Of a DNA stretch of 64,000 nt, positions 17,343 through 25,656 are shown in pieces. A program made the position numbers and the translations under genes. The notes below the pieces were generated by a model. That model was not told the DNA's origin. It saw only the letters and a program-made list of their open reading frames with translations, and ran no database searches. The stretch lies in the NCBI RefSeq assembly GCF_013204845.1, contig NZ_JABMKY010000033.1, positions 1 through 64,000 of the forward strand. The letters are read 5' to 3'. Position 1 is the stretch's first letter; each line of letters begins with the position of its first letter. Source of the DNA: Paenibacillus qinlingensis (GTDB taxonomy: Bacteria > Bacillota > Bacilli > Paenibacillales > NBRC-103111).

Positions 17343-17440
17343 CCTGCCTCATGCGACTCGAATGTTGTATGGCATACAACATTCCCCTGCTACATGAGGC
17401 TTCAAACAAAAGAATGTTGTACATCCTACAACATTCTTTT
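17343..17440. repeat. Two AATGTTGTA/TACAACATT palindromes 52 bp apart
   Basis: AATGTTGTA-5 nt-TACAACATT occurs at 17361-17383 and again at 17413-17435, a 52-bp spacing. The first is enclosed in a longer hairpin (GCCTCAT at 17346 with ATGAGGC at 17393). It lies right after the helicase stop and may terminate or stabilise its mRNA. Confidence 0.75.
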
Positions 17441-17447
17441 GTACTTT

Positions 17448-17812
17448 TGTGCGCTAGCGTGCCGCCGCTGGACCGGCCAATGTTCCTGCGCACAATTTTT
17501 GTGCGTTAGCATACCGCCACTGCCGGCTGATGCCCTTGCGCACATTTTTTGTGCGCTAGCATGCCGCGGCTGGACCGGCCAATGCCCTTGCGCACAATTT
17601 TTGTGCGCTAGCATACCTCCACTGGCCCAGCCGATGTCCCTGCGCACAATTTTTGTGCGCTAGCGTGCCGCGGCTGGACCGGCCAATGTCCCTGCGCACA
17701 TTTTTTGTGCGCTAGCATGCCGCGGCTGGACCGGCCGATGCCCTTGCGCACAATTTTTGAGCGCTAGCATACCTCCACTGGCCCTGCTGATGTCCTCGCG
17801 CACAGTTACCTC
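17448..17812. repeat. Tandem array of 52-bp units with GCGCACA/TGTGCGC palindromes
   Basis: Palindromic cores GCGCACA-5 nt-TGTGCGC start at 17488, 17538, 17590, 17642, 17694, 17746 and 17798: one step of 50 and five of 52 bp. A half core precedes the first. Between cores, GCTAGCATNCC is followed by one of two spacer types, either CCGCGGCTGGACCGGCC-like or CCTCCACTGGCCCAGCC-like. The array fills the gap between the convergent helicase and tpx genes. It is not a CRISPR: there are no unique spacers. Confidence 0.9.
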
Positions 17813-17818
17813 CAAAAC

Positions 17819-17856
17819 CAAAGAGCAGCCATCCCACAAGGGATGACTGCTCTTTC
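17819..17856. terminator. Terminator of tpx (bidirectional)
   Basis: AGAGCAG-CATCCC pairs with GGGATG-CTGCTCT around a short loop. A T-rich stretch follows on both strands. Confidence 0.8.
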
Positions 17857-17884
17857 TTTCATCTCGACATTTCACATCGACATA

Positions 17885-18415
17885 TTATACTAACGTTCTC
17901 AATGCCTCCAAAGCTGCCTCATAATTCGGATGGTTACTCATTTCAGTCAAATACTCCACATAGCGAACCGTATCATTCGCATCCACGATGAAAATCGCAC
18001 GCTGATCCAACTGGATCTCTTTGATAAGCACGCCGTATGCTTGCCCGAATGAACGGTTTTTGTAGTCGGAAAGGGTGACGACTTTATCAATCCCAGCAGC
18101 TCCGCAGAAACGGCTTTGTGCAAAAGGCAGATCCACCGAAATCGTCAAAATAACGACATCGTCACCAAGTTTGTCGGCTTCCACATTGAAGCGGCGTGTC
18201 TGAGCGTCACATGTCCCCGTATCGACGGATGGCACAACGGAAATGAGCTTCACTTTACCCGCATAATCCGCCAGGCTCACTTCGGTCATCAAGTCCTTAT
18301 TCACTTTAAAATCTGGTGCTTGATCCCCTACTTTGATTTGTGGTCCCAGTAAAGTGATAGGGTTGCCTCCAAGGGTAGCGACGCCTGTGCGTTCTTGTAA
18401 GTGTGTCTGTGTCAT
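17885..18415 (-). CDS. tpx: Thiol peroxidase Tpx
   Basis: A 176-residue atypical 2-Cys peroxiredoxin that reduces hydrogen peroxide and alkyl peroxides with electrons from thioredoxin. The peroxidatic Cys is in PSVDTGTCDAQTRRFN and the resolving Cys in SRFCGAAG. AGGAGG precedes the ATG by 8 bases. It lies downstream of trxB-trxA on the same strand with a 75-bp gap, so the reductase, its thioredoxin and the peroxidase may be expressed together; there is no obvious terminator between trxA and tpx. Confidence 0.95.
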   Translation of the reverse strand: MTQTHLQERTGVATLGGNPITLLGPQIKVGDQAPDFKVNKDLMTEVSLADYAGKVKLISVVPSVDTGTCDAQTRRFNVEADKLGDDVVILTISVDLPFAQSRFCGAAGIDKVVTLSDYKNRSFGQAYGVLIKEIQLDQRAIFIVDANDTVRYVEYLTEMSNHPNYEAALEALRTLV

Positions 18416-18490
18416 ATGGTATTCCTCCTAAGGTATATGCGAATGGTTTGTTTTCGTATTTTTACTGCGATTTATGAGATACAGCCTAAC

Positions 18491-18802
18491 TTATACCGCT
18501 GCAATAACAGCTTTCAATTTCTCTTTGCTCTGCAACCCAACCAGCTGATCAACCACTTGCCCATCTTTAAAAACAAGTAAGGTCGGGATGCTCATCACGT
18601 TGTACTTTGCAGCGGATTCTGGGTTATCATCGACGTTGATTTTAACGATTTTCGCATTGTCACCGAGTTCGGCCGAGAGTTCATCTAGGATTGGAGCGAT
18701 CATTTTACAAGGGCCGCACCATGGCGCCCAGAAATCGACAAGGACAGTACCGGTACTTGTTTCATTTTGAAAAGTAGCATCAGATATATGATTAACGGAC
18801 AT
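18491..18802 (-). CDS. trxA: Thioredoxin
   Basis: A 103-residue classical thioredoxin with the active site WAPWCGPCKM, the conserved Asp near the buried position, and the cis-Pro in MSIPTLLVF. It is reduced by TrxB and passes electrons to Tpx and other thiol enzymes in the cytoplasm. AAGGAGG lies in the end of trxB, and the ATG is inside the trxB reading frame (11-bp overlap), so the two are translationally coupled. Confidence 0.95.
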   Translation of the reverse strand: MSVNHISDATFQNETSTGTVLVDFWAPWCGPCKMIAPILDELSAELGDNAKIVKINVDDNPESAAKYNVMSIPTLLVFKDGQVVDQLVGLQSKEKLKAVIAAV

Positions 18803-19766
18803 TGCTCATTCCTCCTTGAAGTGCTAGTTCTTGTTCTTGTGAAGCATGCTCAGAAATAAAACGTTCGGCATCAAGCGCGGCCATACAGCCACTTCCTGCT
18901 GAAGTAATCGCTTGACGATAGATCCGATCTTGTACATCGCCACAAGCGAACACCCCTGGGATCGACGTCTGGGACGTACCTGGGATCACTTGCAAGTAGC
19001 CGAGCTCATCGGTTGGCAGCTGTCCACCTAAGAAACTCGTGTTCGGGGTATGCCCGATTGCTAGGAAAATCCCGTCAGCCTCCAGTAATTCTTCTTCACC
19101 TGTAGCGTTATTGTGGACTTTCAGTCCTGTCACACCCATCGGCCCTGCCACCACTTCAAGTGGTGTACGATTCAAGCTCCAAGCTACTTTGCTATTGCCA
19201 CGAGCGTGATCCTGCATGATTTTCGAAGCTTTGAGATCATCTCTGCGATGAACCACACGTACTTCGGAAGCGAATCGAGTTAGAAACTGTGCCTCCTCCA
19301 TTGCTGTGTCACCGCCGCCGATAACGATGATTTTTTTATTCCTGAAGAAAAATCCGTCACACGTTGCGCAGGTACTTACCCCTTTGCCGATATTGTCAGC
19401 TTCACCAGGTATCCCTAATTTCTTAGCTGTTGCACCTGTTGAAATAATTAGCGAGTCCGCTGTCAATTGCCCGCCATCCTCGAGGAATAAGGTAAATGGA
19501 CGTTTGGAAAAGTCCACCTCGGTAACGCGCCCCGACTGAATCGTGGCCCCAAAGCGAAGCGCTTGTTTCCGCATGTTATCCATCAGCTCAGGTCCTGTAA
19601 TCCCATCAGGGAAACCTGGGAAGTTATCGACTTCTGTTGTTGTGGTCAGTTGACCACCCGGCTGTATGCCCTCTATAACAAGCGGTGAGATGTTCGCTCT
19701 TGCTAAGTAGATGGCTGCGGTTAATCCCGCAGGTCCTGTTCCGATAATGATCGCTTTGTGATGCAT
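18792..19766 (-). CDS. trxB: Thioredoxin reductase
   Basis: A 324-residue flavoenzyme transferring electrons from NADPH to thioredoxin. FAD site IIGTGPAGLTAAIYLARA, redox-active STCATCDGFF, NADPH site VIGGGDTAMEEA and a C-terminal FAD-contact region GVFACGDVQD are all present. I start it at 19766, where AAGGAGG lies 7 bases upstream, rather than at 19820. A near-consensus promoter and two OhrR-like operator sequences lie upstream, suggesting induction by organic peroxide or thiol stress. Confidence 0.95.
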   Translation of the reverse strand: MHHKAIIIGTGPAGLTAAIYLARANISPLVIEGIQPGGQLTTTTEVDNFPGFPDGITGPELMDNMRKQALRFGATIQSGRVTEVDFSKRPFTLFLEDGGQLTADSLIISTGATAKKLGIPGEADNIGKGVSTCATCDGFFFRNKKIIVIGGGDTAMEEAQFLTRFASEVRVVHRRDDLKASKIMQDHARGNSKVAWSLNRTPLEVVAGPMGVTGLKVHNNATGEEELLEADGIFLAIGHTPNTSFLGGQLPTDELGYLQVIPGTSQTSIPGVFACGDVQDRIYRQAITSAGSGCMAALDAERFISEHASQEQELALQGGMSNVR

Positions 19767-19819
19767 AGGAATTCCTCCTTTTATATAACGTAGTGCTGAT
19801 GTCGCGAATTCATGTTGCA

Positions 19820-19835
19820 TACAATTTAATTTGTA
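19820..19835. promoter_or_regulatory. OhrR-box-like operator 2 in the trxB leader
   Basis: TACAATTTAATTTGTA differs from a perfect palindrome only at the centre and resembles half of the B. subtilis OhrR operator (TACAATTAAATTGTA). It lies just downstream of the predicted trxB transcription start. Confidence 0.5.
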
Positions 19836-19852
19836 ACAAACCTTATGAGAGA

Positions 19853-19881
19853 ATCATATCAATCGCCACTTGTTTTGTCAA
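19853..19881 (-). promoter_or_regulatory. Sigma-A promoter of trxBA
   Basis: On the minus strand a perfect TTGACA (19876-19881) is followed after 17 bp by TATGAT (19853-19858). This is the strongest promoter seen in the window. Confidence 0.85.
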
Positions 19882-19905
19882 CAATTAAATTGTGTACAAT
19901 GTATT
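19880..19905. promoter_or_regulatory. OhrR-box-like operator 1 overlapping the trxB -35 region
   Basis: AACAATTAAATTGTGTACAA aligns with the B. subtilis ohrA operator TACAATTAAATTGTATACAA with mismatches only at positions 1 and 15, including 13 consecutive matches. It abuts and overlaps the trxB -35 and lies upstream of the divergent isomerase gene. A MarR/OhrR-family repressor is the likely ligand (inference); no such gene is in the window. Confidence 0.6.
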
Positions 19906-20031
19906 AATGCGCACTACCAGGTATTAAGCTCACATTCAGCTTGCACTCATACTTCTTTCAGCTTGGTCAGGCATAATGGGTTACAGAACGAGAACGACAC
20001 TAACAGCCACATCACGAGAGGACGTATATAC

Positions 20032-20943
20032 ATGAATTCAAAAAATAATCGCACATGGGTGTGGACATCATCCGCCCTTTTGGTCATCTTGATTGCTTAT
20101 GCTTCGGTATTCCCACCTGTCTCTAAAAATAACGATGAGAAAGCCGTTGCCAAAGTCAACGGGGTAGAAATAAGCACGACAAAGCTCTATAACGCGTTGG
20201 TAGCAAGTGGCGGAGCGCAAACGCTAGACTCGATGATCACGGAAGAGCTTATCAGCCAAGAGAGCAAGAAAGCTGGAATCCAGATCACGGACGCCGATGT
20301 GACGAACGAGATTCAAACGATTAAAGCAACGTATGGTTCCGAGGATGAATTTAACCAAGCACTTAGCAACTACGGCATGACACTGGACGATTTAAAGAAA
20401 AACATGCAGTCTCAAGTGACACTGAAAAAGATTTTGGAGCCACAAGTCACGGTTACTGACGATGAAATCAAAAAATATTATGATGAAAATTTAGAGTCGT
20501 TAAAAGTGCCTGCGCAAGTGAAAGCTTCTCATATCTCTGTAGCGACGGAAGCTGAGGCTGAGGCTATTATCGCGAAGTTGAAAAGCGGCGGGGATTTCGC
20601 AACACTAGCGAAGGAAAGTTCCACGGATGCCGCAACGAAGGATAAAGGCGGAGATCTGGGCTATATCTCGGCCGGACAAGGAGATCCCGTGTTTGAAGCC
20701 GCGGCATTTGCTTTGGAAACTGGCGGTCTAAGCTCCGCTGTACAAACAGCAACAGGTTACGATGTGATTAAAGTAACGGATCACAAAGCTGCTTCAACTC
20801 CAACACTTGCAGACAAAACAGCTACAATTAAACAATCGTTAGTCGATCAAAAGATCTCAACACTATCCCAAACTTGGTTGGAACAAAAGAAATCCGAAGC
20901 AAAAATTGAAAATAATCTTGCTGACTTGACGAAGACAACCTAG
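20032..20943 (+). CDS. PrsA/SurA-like peptidyl-prolyl isomerase, membrane-anchored
   Basis: A 303-residue extracytoplasmic foldase. An N-terminal helix (about residues 8-26) lacks a lipobox Cys, so it is a signal anchor rather than the lipoprotein form of PrsA. A SurA-N-like helical domain follows (VAKVNGVEISTTKLYNAL), then a parvulin domain at about 155-250 (VKASHISVATEAEAEAII, GGDLGYISAGQ, GLSSAVQTATGYDVIKV). The start 20032 follows AGAGGA by 9 bases; the in-frame region upstream to 19870 has no good site. It is divergent from trxB and shares the operator region. Confidence 0.85.
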   Translation: MNSKNNRTWVWTSSALLVILIAYASVFPPVSKNNDEKAVAKVNGVEISTTKLYNALVASGGAQTLDSMITEELISQESKKAGIQITDADVTNEIQTIKATYGSEDEFNQALSNYGMTLDDLKKNMQSQVTLKKILEPQVTVTDDEIKKYYDENLESLKVPAQVKASHISVATEAEAEAIIAKLKSGGDFATLAKESSTDAATKDKGGDLGYISAGQGDPVFEAAAFALETGGLSSAVQTATGYDVIKVTDHKAASTPTLADKTATIKQSLVDQKISTLSQTWLEQKKSEAKIENNLADLTKTT

Positions 20944-21070
20944 TTTTGGCTGAGTGAGGCGTATGTAAATTCGGGCGAGCAGCGGTCGGTGCAATTGATG
21001 CCTGCCGTCGGTGGGGTGAATAGAGCGGGAAAGCGACCTGAGTCCTGTGCGGCGGATGCCCTCGGACTGA

Positions 21071-21259
21071 AATAACTGTAAAATAGGTAGTTAATTTGAG
21101 CCTTTTCCATCGGAAATGCGTTGTAGATGGAAAATATACAGTTATTTCAAGCTAATTTTAGCTTATTCTGAAAAATGCCCCCATTTAACTACAGAAAATC
21201 CATCTATTTCGAAAATTCAAGCTTAATCAACCGAAATAGCTGTATAAAATCCAGTTAAT
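21071..21259. repeat. Family A four-core dispersed element, copy after the isomerase gene
   Basis: Cores lie at 21073-21093, 21124-21144, 21186-21206 and 21237-21257, spaced 51, 62 and 51 bp. Left and right arms within a core often do not match each other, but match arms of other cores: core 1 left with core 2 right, core 1 right with core 3 left, and core 2 left with core 3 right. Confidence 0.82.
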
Positions 21260-21271
21260 GCGCTCGAGAGA

Positions 21272-21490
21272 CGGTGGATTGGCGAGTATTGGCTACTTTC
21301 GGGTGCGACGGTGGAGTGGCTAATAATTGATTACTCTCGGCTCGGCGGTGGATTGACGAGTATTTAGCTACTTTCGGGTGCGACGGTGGGGTAGCTATTA
21401 ACTGGCTACTCTCTGCACGACGGTTGGTTGGCAAATATCTGCTGCTCACAAACGCCACGGCAGATTGGTACCCCTTCTCTACACAACACC
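21272..21490. repeat. Six degenerate 37-bp tandem repeats
   Basis: Units beginning CGGTGG or CGGTTGG/CGGCAG start at 21272, 21309, 21346, 21384, 21421 and 21458 (37-38 bp steps). The first and third copies share GATT-GCGAGTATT and CTACTTTCGGGTGCGA. They follow the four-core element in the gap between two convergent genes and are not obviously coding. Confidence 0.75.
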
Positions 21491-21528
21491 AAAACCCCCT
21501 TAGCTACAAGAGCTAAGGGGGTTTTCCT
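21491..21528. terminator. Bidirectional terminator next to pdaA
   Basis: AAAACCCCCTTAGCT and AGCTAAGGGGGTTTT form a perfect 15-bp stem with a 5-base loop. Confidence 0.9.
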
Positions 21529-21544
21529 ATCTTTTCCTATCCTT

Positions 21545-22315
21545 TTACGGTGTGCGAAGCTTCATCTCGTCCAAGCTCTTGAACTGGTAGCCCTGCGCAC
21601 GCGCAGCGTCAATGATTTTACCGAGCGCTTCCGTATTATCGCTGGATACGGAATGCAATAGGATGACAGCACCTGGATGCAGCTGGGCCATCACATTTTT
21701 GTAGGCATACTCCCAGCCCTTCTGATGCTTGGGTTCCCAGTCGCGATACGCCACGGACCAGAACACATTCGTGTAGTTCAATCCTTGGCTAACAGCCATT
21801 GAGCGGTCATTGAAAATGCCCCGCGGCGCGCGCAGATAGTGCATTTCCTTTTGCCCCGTCACCGCGGCGACCTCGTCTTTCACTTGGTTCAACTCTTTCT
21901 GAATGCGCTCCGCTGGAATCTGACTCATATCGGGATGGCTCCATGAATGGTTGCCGATCAGATGCCCCTCGGCGGCCATGCGCTTGAGCAGCTCTGGTTC
22001 TGTCCGAATGTAGTGGCCTGTCACAAAAAATATAGCCGGCACTTGCTTCTCTTTGAGCACATCCAGAATTCGACCTGTGTAGCCCTGTTCATACCCATTA
22101 TCGAAGGTTAAGTACAATTCCTTTTGTGACTGATCGCCTGTAAACACAGCGCCGCGCTGCTTCAAGAGACCCTTGAATCCCTCTTCATCGATTGATGGCG
22201 GCCCGCCGTTGACACTCTTTTTGAAACCAAAATGATAGGTTCCATCCGCTGAGACCATGGTTATCTGCCCCGCCATAAGAGCTAGGGAAAATAGGAGAAT
22301 TCGCAAGATTTTCAT
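21545..22315 (-). CDS. pdaA: Delta-lactam-forming polysaccharide deacetylase PdaA
   Basis: A 256-residue exported NodB-type deacetylase. PdaA removes the acetyl group from muramic acid during formation of spore-cortex delta-lactam, needed for germination. Signal peptide at about 1-23; GFKKSVNGGPPSID is typical of PdaA. Motifs: LTFDNGYE (catalytic Asp, with DN rather than the usual DD), HSWSHPDM metal ligands, RAPRGIFND and LLHSVSSDN. The start is ambiguous: AAGGAG lies 14 bases from the ATG at 22315 and only 3 from the one at 22330. It marks the organism as a spore former. Confidence 0.9.
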   Translation of the reverse strand: MKILRILLFSLALMAGQITMVSADGTYHFGFKKSVNGGPPSIDEEGFKGLLKQRGAVFTGDQSQKELYLTFDNGYEQGYTGRILDVLKEKQVPAIFFVTGHYIRTEPELLKRMAAEGHLIGNHSWSHPDMSQIPAERIQKELNQVKDEVAAVTGQKEMHYLRAPRGIFNDRSMAVSQGLNYTNVFWSVAYRDWEPKHQKGWEYAYKNVMAQLHPGAVILLHSVSSDNTEALGKIIDAARAQGYQFKSLDEMKLRTP

Positions 22316-22429
22316 AGGGATGTCATGCACTCCTTGCCTTGTGTGATGAGTTGTGGCGAGTTACTGCCAACAAGAACTGTTACTAATATGCCACACCACG
22401 GCAGGAGATTATGTGTTCATTCCTCAATC

Positions 22430-23551
22430 TCAATCGATCACTTTTCCGAACGCTTCCACAATGTCTGACCGAAACGACAAATTAGTCAGTTTTTGAATCT
22501 CCGCATAGGACTCCTGTTTCGAGGTTTCCTTCCTATAGGAACGCGGCGTTGTCATCGCGAGATACATTTCTACAATACCAAGCATCTGCGATAGGATTGG
22601 AATTTGCGCACCTTCTAGGCGAAATGGATAACCGGTGCCATCTATTTTTTCATGATGATACAAGAATACCCTCTCTACTCCATGGAAATCCGGAATACCT
22701 TCACACAGTTCCCTGGCCATATAACAATGCTCCTGTACAACTTCGTACTCGAATTCCGATAACTTACCTTCTTTTTCAAACATATAGTCCGGCAACTTCA
22801 CCCTGCTTACAAAATGCATCAGTGAAAGCAAATCAATCTCCCATTCCTGCACACTTAGACCGCCATAGGCATGTACCAGTTTCTTCAGCAACTTACTCAT
22901 TTCACCAATTTCTTTGCGTGAGGTCTGCGTTTTCCGCTCTCCTACCGAGATAAAGGATTGGAGCATATTAATCACCTGCTGCTTCTGTTTCTGAAAAGCA
23001 GAAGCCTCTGCATCGCGTTTATGCTGATACATGGCAATTTGAATAATAACGCCCAGAATGATACAACCAAGTGCATAAACACCTTTCGTTGTCGCCATGA
23101 TAATAGATGAAGTATCGCCAAATGACGTAAAGCTTGGGCCCAATATTTGAAAACAAATAAAGTAAACCAAGAATAAGAGCGTGCCATACATGTAAATCCT
23201 GAATTCAACCAACAAACTGAGCATAACTGGAAAAAAAATAAGCGCCACCCACATTTGTTGCAACGCTAACGGATTATATAAAGTGGTTATAACGATAACC
23301 AGAAATATTAAAGCGGGTGCAATCATCTTCGAGTACCGGTTGTGTTCGGGCATCAGGTGCTGCAAGCTATACATCGCCCATCCAAATACGGCGGCTGTTG
23401 CCGATCCCATCATATACAAGTGAGACTCTGTATTTCGACTAATCAGCCAATAACCTAAACCGCTCAATGTGCATAATGTAGCCATGCTGCCAATGATAAA
23501 CATGCATAACTGATGAATGGGTTGCCTACTTAATCGCTGCATCATGTTCAT
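22430..23551 (-). CDS. Membrane protein with degenerate HD-GYP domain
   Basis: A 373-residue protein. The first 180 residues contain about six membrane helices. The C-terminal part matches an HD-GYP domain: the distal signature HHEKIDGTGYPFRLEG is intact, and a His remains in VVQEHCYMARELC. The HD doublet, normally HDIGK, reads HFVSR here: the metal-binding Asp and the GK pair are lost. It therefore probably does not hydrolyse cyclic di-GMP and may instead bind it or a partner (inference). It starts 17 bp after the receiver-only gene and is likely co-transcribed with it and the kinase. GAGGGAG precedes the ATG by 8 bases. Confidence 0.8.
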   Translation of the reverse strand: MNMMQRLSRQPIHQLCMFIIGSMATLCTLSGLGYWLISRNTESHLYMMGSATAAVFGWAMYSLQHLMPEHNRYSKMIAPALIFLVIVITTLYNPLALQQMWVALIFFPVMLSLLVEFRIYMYGTLLFLVYFICFQILGPSFTSFGDTSSIIMATTKGVYALGCIILGVIIQIAMYQHKRDAEASAFQKQKQQVINMLQSFISVGERKTQTSRKEIGEMSKLLKKLVHAYGGLSVQEWEIDLLSLMHFVSRVKLPDYMFEKEGKLSEFEYEVVQEHCYMARELCEGIPDFHGVERVFLYHHEKIDGTGYPFRLEGAQIPILSQMLGIVEMYLAMTTPRSYRKETSKQESYAEIQKLTNLSFRSDIVEAFGKVID

Positions 23552-23568
23552 AGCAAATTCTCCCTCGT

Positions 23569-23970
23569 CTAGTAGAGCTTATTCTCCTTAGGTTGAAACA
23601 CGAAAGTCCCCTTCATCACTTCTTGAATTGTAGAAAGAATGATCTCCGGACTAGTATCTTTCATCAAATATCCGTCCACTCCCGCTTTACATGCACGATA
23701 AATATCTTCACTTTCGTCAAATGCGGTTAAAATAATAATTTTTATATTCGGTAATCTCTCCTTTAATAATCGGACACCCTCTATGATGCATTGCCCCGGC
23801 ATTTTGAGATCGGTAAGAAGTAAATCAGGCACAAGGGCCAGCGATTGTGATACGGCTTCATTACCATTAGATGCCTCTCCCGCTACGCTGTACAAGCCAC
23901 AACTGTCAAGTAACATGTGCAGTCCTGCCCTAATCAGCTGCCGATCATCGGCTATGACAACTTTATACAT
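23569..23970 (-). CDS. Receiver-only response regulator (NarL-type REC without HTH)
   Basis: A 133-residue protein made of one NarL-type receiver domain: acidic pair IADDRQL, phospho-acceptor Asp in LLLTDLKMPG, Thr/Ser in ILTAF and Lys in YLMKDTSP. It stops right after the last receiver helix (KGTFVFQPKENKLY), where NarL regulators continue into a LuxR-type helix-turn-helix. No HTH is found in the following 17 bp before the next gene. Its ATG overlaps the kinase stop by 8 bp (GGAG 8 bases upstream). It may act as a phosphate sink or by protein contact, for instance with the HD-GYP-like protein. Confidence 0.85.
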   Translation of the reverse strand: MYKVVIADDRQLIRAGLHMLLDSCGLYSVAGEASNGNEAVSQSLALVPDLLLTDLKMPGQCIIEGVRLLKERLPNIKIIILTAFDESEDIYRACKAGVDGYLMKDTSPEIILSTIQEVMKGTFVFQPKENKLY

Positions 23971-25510
23971 ATGCCATACTCCTCTCGCGTGGAATATAAG
24001 CCGTAATCGTAGTACCTTTACCAGGTTCCGAGTGAAAGAATATCGCGCCATTCAAGGATTTGATACGACTTTCCATGCCTCCCAATCCGTAACGCCCCCC
24101 TGGATTCCCTGTAGATAACGTCATTCCTATCCCATCATCCCTAATTGTGACTGCCCACTGTACACTCGTAACCTCAATCTGCACATAAATCTGTTTGGCT
24201 TGCGCATGCTTGATGACGTTATTCGCCGCTTCTTCAACCAAATGATAAATCGCTTCCTCGATTTGCAGCTGCTCATGTGCTATCCAACCTATCTTCTCAA
24301 AAGTCGGTTTTACTTCGGTGCGCTCTGTCACTCGTTGCAGCAGCTTCTCTATCGCATGATGAAGATTAATTTTCCTTTTCTCATCCTTCAGCTCGATAAT
24401 GAACTGCCTAATATCGCGGTGACTCTCTTTGACCTTCTTCTCAACCTCTATAACAAAAGGAAGTATTTGCTCACGTGTATCTGCCGGAAGGGATTGTTTC
24501 AATTGAAACAGCTGGATAGAGATAAAGAATAGCTCTTGTGCGATACCATCATGAATATTTTGCGCGATGCTATCCCGTTCTTTCGCAACGGCTGTCTCTG
24601 CTGCGTACGCCAATTCCCCTTTGACAAATTGATCAGCTTCTAATCGGATAAGAATAAAGTGAATATACAGTTTATGTAGAACAGTCAATTCGTCCTTACC
24701 CGCTTGCACAAGTAACCAGCCGTAGATAGTTCCGTGACGATCCTTAAGCGTTTCGATATAAAATGGCAACACCTCACCCGTCGGCGAAGGCACGTCCGTA
24801 TACACCTTGAAAGAATACGGTCTATTTTGTATCAAATAATTCGTATAGTACGTCTGTCTCCAGCTTTGAGGTTTTTCTGAATCACTTACACTAACCAAGC
24901 ACAGAATGACTTCGCGATCATCCAATACCTTCTTCAGCACACCTTCCGAATACGGGATAATGCCCTGAATCTTAGCTGAAGCCGCATAAGAACTAGATGC
25001 ATAGATCATCATGAGTTTCCTATATTCTTGGCGAACAACCTTAATTCCGTAATGAGTCATACCCATACTAAGAAAGAAGATGAACACAACAAAACTATAG
25101 TTAAAATGCTTAATCATATACTCATACATGGACAATGAAACTGCACTGGAAAATAACAGGGGAACAAGCAGCGAGTACAATAGTATGATGGAATAATATG
25201 CGTTCCACGTTACAAACCTTTTGAATGTAATCAAACCAGCAAAGCTGTATACAACAACCGGGCTTGCAAGTCCCCCCGTTTGGCTAATCAAGTATAGACT
25301 AAAACATGCATCTAGTATTGCTGTTAGCACTCTTATCTTTTGAGAGTTTCTAATTTGCGCAAAACTATATATGGTTTGGAAAAGTACAGCCGTCAACACT
25401 AACTCCGGTGTAACTGTATTATTTTTGGCATACATGAAGAGCCCGATCAGCAGCAACGCCCACCTGAAAGCAAGGAATACATATAAGCCCGTTTTTCTTT
25501 TCAAAAACAT
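23963..25510 (-). CDS. NarL-type membrane sensor histidine kinase
   Basis: A 515-residue kinase. About six membrane helices cover residues 8-165, a cytoplasmic GAF-like region may follow, then the HisKA_3 dimerisation domain with the phospho-acceptor His in ERDSIAQNIHDGIAQELFF. The ATPase domain has an N box EEAANNVIKHAQA, G1 DDGIGM and G2 GRYGLGGMESRI. AGGAG precedes the ATG by 9 bases. It heads a three-gene operon with the receiver-only and HD-GYP-like genes and is divergent from a complete LuxR-type regulator, which is likely its true transcriptional partner. Confidence 0.88.
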   Translation of the reverse strand: MFLKRKTGLYVFLAFRWALLLIGLFMYAKNNTVTPELVLTAVLFQTIYSFAQIRNSQKIRVLTAILDACFSLYLISQTGGLASPVVVYSFAGLITFKRFVTWNAYYSIILLYSLLVPLLFSSAVSLSMYEYMIKHFNYSFVVFIFFLSMGMTHYGIKVVRQEYRKLMMIYASSSYAASAKIQGIIPYSEGVLKKVLDDREVILCLVSVSDSEKPQSWRQTYYTNYLIQNRPYSFKVYTDVPSPTGEVLPFYIETLKDRHGTIYGWLLVQAGKDELTVLHKLYIHFILIRLEADQFVKGELAYAAETAVAKERDSIAQNIHDGIAQELFFISIQLFQLKQSLPADTREQILPFVIEVEKKVKESHRDIRQFIIELKDEKRKINLHHAIEKLLQRVTERTEVKPTFEKIGWIAHEQLQIEEAIYHLVEEAANNVIKHAQAKQIYVQIEVTSVQWAVTIRDDGIGMTLSTGNPGGRYGLGGMESRIKSLNGAIFFHSEPGKGTTITAYIPRERSMAYV

Positions 25511-25656
25511 GTCTAACTTCTCCTAAGCTTAATGTAATCTTAATGGTATTTTGGAAGAATGTGTTATATAATGATGGCTAATTTAGTCTTAAAGTCCTAG
25601 GGAATTAGAACCATACAACTATATCATAGATTCACATTATATAGGAGGTTAACCGC

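Noticed and set aside
17448..17812. Possible CRISPR array
   Set aside because: The parts between repeats are themselves repeated, the cores are self-complementary over 19 bp with only a 5-nt loop, and no cas genes are nearby.
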